Below are positions 60,679 through 64,000 of a DNA stretch of 64,000 bases, in pieces; the stretch's first letter is position 1; every line of letters starts with the position of its first letter. A program made the translations under genes and the position numbers. The notes under the pieces are model-generated. The model did not search any database. It worked only from the letters and a program-made list of their open reading frames with translations, and was not told where the DNA came from. Origin of the DNA: Sphingomonas sp. NFR04 (GTDB lineage: Bacteria; Pseudomonadota; Alphaproteobacteria; Sphingomonadales; Sphingomonadaceae); assembly GCF_900114095.1 (NCBI RefSeq), contig NZ_FORV01000001.1, forward strand, positions 124,001 to 188,000. The letters are read 5' to 3'.

Positions 60679-62141
60679 GCGGCCTTGCGCTTGGCGGGCT
60701 CGGGGTTGGAGAAGACCATGTCGTCGTCGATCCCGCCATATTTCAGCGCCAGCAGGTCGCGGGTATAGCTCTGGTGCACCCGCCACGGCTTGCGATGGCC
60801 CTGCCGCGGCAGCAGGTGCAGCGCGCGCTGGACATAGCCCGAGGTGAAGTCGAGGAAGGGCTGCGGCTCCACCGGCGCGGAGGGCTGCGGGGTCACCTGC
60901 CGCATGCCCCGCTTCGCCATCGCGGCCAGCAGCCGGGTGACGTAGCGCGCGGTGAGGTCCGCCTTCAGCGTCCAGCTCGCATTGGTATAGCCGAAGGCGA
61001 TCGCGAAGTTCGGCACGCCGGAGAACATCATGCCCTTGTAGGTAAGCCGCTGCGACCAATCGACCGCTTCGCCGTCCACCGTCACCGGCACGCCGCCCAT
61101 CAGCTGCACTTCGAGCCCGGTTGCAGTCACCACGAGGTCGGCGGCGAGTTCGCGTCCTGACTGCAGCTTGAGCCCCTCGGCGGTGAACCGCTCGATCCGA
61201 TCGGTGACGACATCGGCCTTTCCGCTGCGGATCGCCGCGAACAGGTCGGCATCGGGCACGAGGCACAGCCGCTGGTCCCAGGGATCGTAGCTCGGCGTAA
61301 AGTGGGTGGCGACATCGTATCCGGGGTCGAGCTCGCAGCGGACCATCTCGACCAGCCGCTCCTTGGCCTTGGCGGGGTGCTTGCGCGCGAGGCCGTAGAA
61401 ATACTGGCCGAGCAGCACATTCTTCCACCGCGTCAGGCCATAGGCCGCCTTGGCGGGGAGAATGCGCCGCAGCCAGTTGGCGATCCGGTCCTGCGAGGGC
61501 CGGGCGACGACATAGCTGGGCGAGCGCTGCAACATGGTGACGTGTGCCGCTTCGCGCGCGAGTTCGGGCACCAGCGTCACTGCGGTCGCCCCGCTGCCGA
61601 TCACGACGACGCGCTTGCCGGCATAGTCGATGTCGGGCGTCCAGAATTGCGGATGGACGATCCGGCCGTGAAACTCCTCGCGGCCCGGGAAGTCCGGCAG
61701 GTGGCCCTGCGCGTAATTGTAATAGCCCGAGCAGAGGAACAGGAAGCTGCAGCTGAACTGGCGCGTCTGTCCGCCCGTCTCGACGGCGACCGTCCACAGC
61801 GCCTCCTCGCTCGACCAAGCGGCACCGACGACCTTGTGGCGATAGCGGATGTGCCGATCGATGCCGAATTCGCGGGCTGTATCCACCAGATAGCGCAGGA
61901 TGGCGTCGCCATCGGCGATCGCCTTGGCATCGGTCCACGGGCGGAACGGGAAGCCCAGCGTGTACATGTCGGAATCCGAACGGATGCCGGGGTAGCGAAA
62001 CAGGTCCCAGGTACCCCCCATCCGCTCGCGCCCCTCGAGGATCGCATAGGTGCGACCGGGGCTCTGCGTCTGCAGGTGATAGCCCGCGCCGATCCCCGAA
62101 ATCCCCGCGCCGACGACGAGCACGTCGAAATGTTCGCGCAT
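60675..62141 (-). CDS. Flavin-containing monooxygenase, Baeyer-Villiger type
   Basis: 488 residues from ATG 62141, with GGAGAGG eight bases upstream. Two Rossmann motifs (VLVVGAGISGIGAGYHLQ and VVVIGSGATAVTLVPELA) flank the Baeyer-Villiger fingerprint FHGRIVHPQFWT, which keeps the F-G-H-W spacing but has Thr where Pro or Asp is usual after Trp. GGTWDLFRYPGIRSDSDMYTLGF is typical of the group. Substrates are ketones or sulfides in general; this one is unknown. Longer upstream open frame is part of tamB. Confidence 0.9.
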   Translation of the reverse strand: MREHFDVLVVGAGISGIGAGYHLQTQSPGRTYAILEGRERMGGTWDLFRYPGIRSDSDMYTLGFPFRPWTDAKAIADGDAILRYLVDTAREFGIDRHIRYRHKVVGAAWSSEEALWTVAVETGGQTRQFSCSFLFLCSGYYNYAQGHLPDFPGREEFHGRIVHPQFWTPDIDYAGKRVVVIGSGATAVTLVPELAREAAHVTMLQRSPSYVVARPSQDRIANWLRRILPAKAAYGLTRWKNVLLGQYFYGLARKHPAKAKERLVEMVRCELDPGYDVATHFTPSYDPWDQRLCLVPDADLFAAIRSGKADVVTDRIERFTAEGLKLQSGRELAADLVVTATGLEVQLMGGVPVTVDGEAVDWSQRLTYKGMMFSGVPNFAIAFGYTNASWTLKADLTARYVTRLLAAMAKRGMRQVTPQPSAPVEPQPFLDFTSGYVQRALHLLPRQGHRKPWRVHQSYTRDLLALKYGGIDDDMVFSNPEPAKRKAA

Positions 62142-62194
62142 CTTTTCTGCCTCTCCGGGAGGCATGGTTGCACGACTATTCGGTGCGCGCCACC

Positions 62195-64000
62195 TCAATA
62201 ATCCCGCGAATAGCGCAGCGTCGCACCCGACCCGCCGAACGAACTCGTCTGCGAAAGCACGCTCAGCGCCCGCGACAGCGACACCTCCAGCTGCGTCGCG
62301 GTGAAGCCGCGGGCGTCGGTGATGATCTCGATATAGATGTTGTTCGTGATGTACTTGCCCGCCGCCAGCGACGTGCCGCGCCCGGTGGTATCGTCGGCGC
62401 CGAGCACGCGGAGCCGGTCGATGCCGGTCGCGGACTTGAGCTGGCCGAGCGGGTTGAGCCCGCCGCCCGTCGCCCGCAGCGAGTTGAGCGCCGCCGCCAG
62501 CTGGATCGCCTCGGTCGCGGATAGGTTGGTCACGTTGGTGCCGAAGAACAGCCGCGACAGCACCTCGTCCTGCGGCAGCGCCGGGTTGGAGGTGAAAGCG
62601 ATCTGCGGCTTCTGCGCCGTACCCGTGATGTTGAGGATCGCCGTCACGCCCTCGGCCGTGGTGTTCGCCGAGATGTCGATCGTCGGGTTGGTCAGCTCCG
62701 AACCCTGGAAGCTGATGATACCCTTGGTCAGATCGAAGCGGCGGCTGGCGAAGCTGTAGGTGCCGCGCACCACCTCCATCGTCCCGCGGATCTGCGGGTT
62801 GAGCGTGGTGCCGCCGATGGTGATGTTCGCCTGCCATTCGGATTCGAGGCCCATGCCGCTCACCATCAGGCGATTGTCGGCGCGGACACGGATCGCGAGA
62901 TCGAAATTGCCGAAGGCGCGCGCCGGTTTCTTCGCCTGCGCCTGCTGGTTGGGATCGACGTCGCCCTTGCGCCGCACACCGGTGAGTTCCGGGATCTCGG
63001 CCGCGCCCTGGCGGATGATCTGGTAGTTCGCCTCCGGGATGTTGATCTGGCCTTCAATCTTCTGGACGTCGGCGCTCTTGGTGATGGTCAGCGTACCGCT
63101 CGCCGTCGCCCCCAGCGCCTCGCTGCGCGCGAGCCGGGCATTGTCCAGCTTGACGGTGATCGCCATCGGGAACCCGTCCGCCGAGGACAGGCCCACTCGG
63201 CCGCTGGCGCTGACGCTGCCGTCGCCGGCGCGCGCCGTTACCTGGTTGAGCACGAAGGCGTCGTTGGAGAACTGGCCGTCGATCTTGAGGTTGGTCAGCC
63301 GCGTGCCGGTGCCTTCATTGTCGTAGGTCAGGTTGTCGGCACGGACGACGCCGTTGAGCAGCGGGCGGTCGACCCGACCGGTGAAGTCCGCCGCCATGCC
63401 GACCGCGCCGGTGAGCTGCTGGTTGGGCAGCCCCGCAAAGGCGAAGGGCAGCGCCGCCGGGCCGTTGTAGCGGATGCCGCCGGAGAGCGGGGCCGCCATC
63501 AGCCGCTCGGTCCAGCTGCCGGCACCCGGCCCGAGCGGCCGCAACGTGGTGACGACACGACCGATGGTGTCGGTGCCCCGCCGGATCAGCGCGCGCAGGT
63601 CACCGCCGTCCGGCAGCAGCTTGCCGACCATGCTGATATGCACCGGCGCCGAGACGCGGACGAGGCTGGAGCGGGTGAGATCGTCGATCTCCAGCCGCAT
63701 GTCCGCGCTCGGGAACGCATCGGCCGAGGTCTGGGCGAAGTCGAGGCTACCGGTCGCGGTACCGCCGATGCCGAGATCGGGCACGAACGCATTGATGATC
63801 GCCAGGTCGAGCTTGTCGAGCCGCGCCTGGAGCACCGTGCCGTCGCCATAGCGGCCGGCAAGGCGGATGCTGCCCTGATCGAAGTCGATCTGCGTCGGGA
63901 GCAGGCGATAGGTGCCGTTCTCGATCGCGATCCGCGCCGCCTGCGGCGTGCGGAACTTCACGCCGCTAGCTTGGCCCTGCAGCGCCGCCGTCCACAAGCT
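62195..64000 (-). CDS. tamB: TamB-family translocation/assembly protein, 5' truncated by window edge
   Basis: About 600 residues of the C-terminal end of a large inner-membrane-anchored periplasmic beta-taco protein that helps lipid or outer-membrane protein transport with TamA. Extended beta repeats (GTATGSLDF; GQFSNDAFVLNQVTARAGDGSVSASGRVGL) lead to the DUF490 domain: VVRGTYSFASRRFDLTKGIISFQGS, PALPQDEVLSRLFFGTN and a C-terminal YITNNIYIEIITD, ending RYSRDY. The coding frame runs off the window end; the start lies beyond 64000. tamA would be expected beyond 64000. Confidence 0.92.
   Translation of the reverse strand, partial: SLWTAALQGQASGVKFRTPQAARIAIENGTYRLLPTQIDFDQGSIRLAGRYGDGTVLQARLDKLDLAIINAFVPDLGIGGTATGSLDFAQTSADAFPSADMRLEIDDLTRSSLVRVSAPVHISMVGKLLPDGGDLRALIRRGTDTIGRVVTTLRPLGPGAGSWTERLMAAPLSGGIRYNGPAALPFAFAGLPNQQLTGAVGMAADFTGRVDRPLLNGVVRADNLTYDNEGTGTRLTNLKIDGQFSNDAFVLNQVTARAGDGSVSASGRVGLSSADGFPMAITVKLDNARLARSEALGATASGTLTITKSADVQKIEGQINIPEANYQIIRQGAAEIPELTGVRRKGDVDPNQQAQAKKPARAFGNFDLAIRVRADNRLMVSGMGLESEWQANITIGGTTLNPQIRGTMEVVRGTYSFASRRFDLTKGIISFQGSELTNPTIDISANTTAEGVTAILNITGTAQKPQIAFTSNPALPQDEVLSRLFFGTNVTNLSATEAIQLAAALNSLRATGGGLNPLGQLKSATGIDRLRVLGADDTTGRGTSLAAGKYITNNIYIEIITDARGFTATQLEVSLSRALSVLSQTSSFGGSGATLRYSRDY

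Overview
The window is high-GC chromosomal DNA from an alphaproteobacterium, most likely Sphingomonas or a close relative. The evidence is gene content and order: rpoD; a complete nuo operon running into birA, coaX, ribonuclease J and a DUF1467 gene; a TonB-receptor/SapC/cupin-like/LacI glycan-uptake locus; a DUF6356 protein; and several families of GC-rich intergenic palindromic repeats. I see no rRNA, tRNA, CRISPR array, transposase, integrase or phage gene. Both ends cut through genes: rpoD lacks its 5' end at position 1 and a tamB-like gene lacks its 5' end at 64000.

Layout. 1-6 kb: rpoD with its terminator, a hypothetical gene, then a MoxR ATPase / CoxE-like VWA / DUF2314 operon, followed on the minus strand by a low-GC orphan gene and an Hpt-fold protein without any histidine. 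6.2-8.5 kb: a long coiled-coil membrane protein built like the Caulobacter polarity factor TipN. 8.7-15.3 kb, minus strand: a glycan or phosphoester uptake locus (phoD, a beta-helix/TonB-receptor fusion, sapC, cupin-like, lacI), with a perfect 16-bp palindrome upstream of phoD that looks like a LacI-type operator. 15.4-34 kb, minus strand: hemerythrin-like hypothetical, DUF1467, rnj, coaX, birA and nuoN back to nuoA, including an extra 55-residue membrane protein between nuoE and nuoF. 34-41 kb: a triple-CheW protein paired with a five-PAS soluble chemoreceptor, an inositol-phosphatase-family gene, efp, an M23 peptidase and an L,D-transpeptidase. 41-49 kb, plus strand: a K+ channel, an acvB-mprF pair (lysyl-phosphatidylglycerol hydrolase and synthase/flippase), a 3-hydroxyisobutyrate-dehydrogenase-family gene, DUF6356 and a flavoprotein. 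49-59.4 kb, plus strand: tyrosine catabolism (hppD, hmgA) followed by leucine catabolism (Rieske protein, ivd, mccB, mccA and small partners). 59.4-64 kb: two flavoproteins ending on overlapping stop codons, then tamB.

The intergenic gaps of the catabolic region are paved with three repeat families: a 95-bp REPIN-like element (five copies in the window), a ~114-bp CCCCTCCCC palindrome pair (two copies) and a ~157-bp element (two direct copies flanking a DUF559 nuclease-like gene inside the leucine operon). No intergenic stretch longer than about 300 bases is left unexplained.

Most notable: (1) an in-frame fusion of the first part of a beta-helix protein to the last third of a TonB-dependent receptor, implying a deletion or an assembly collapse inside the uptake locus; (2) the repeat-DUF559-repeat cassette that splits mccB from mccA; (3) a repeat arm that serves as the mccB ribosome-binding site; (4) the unannotated small protein inside nuo.
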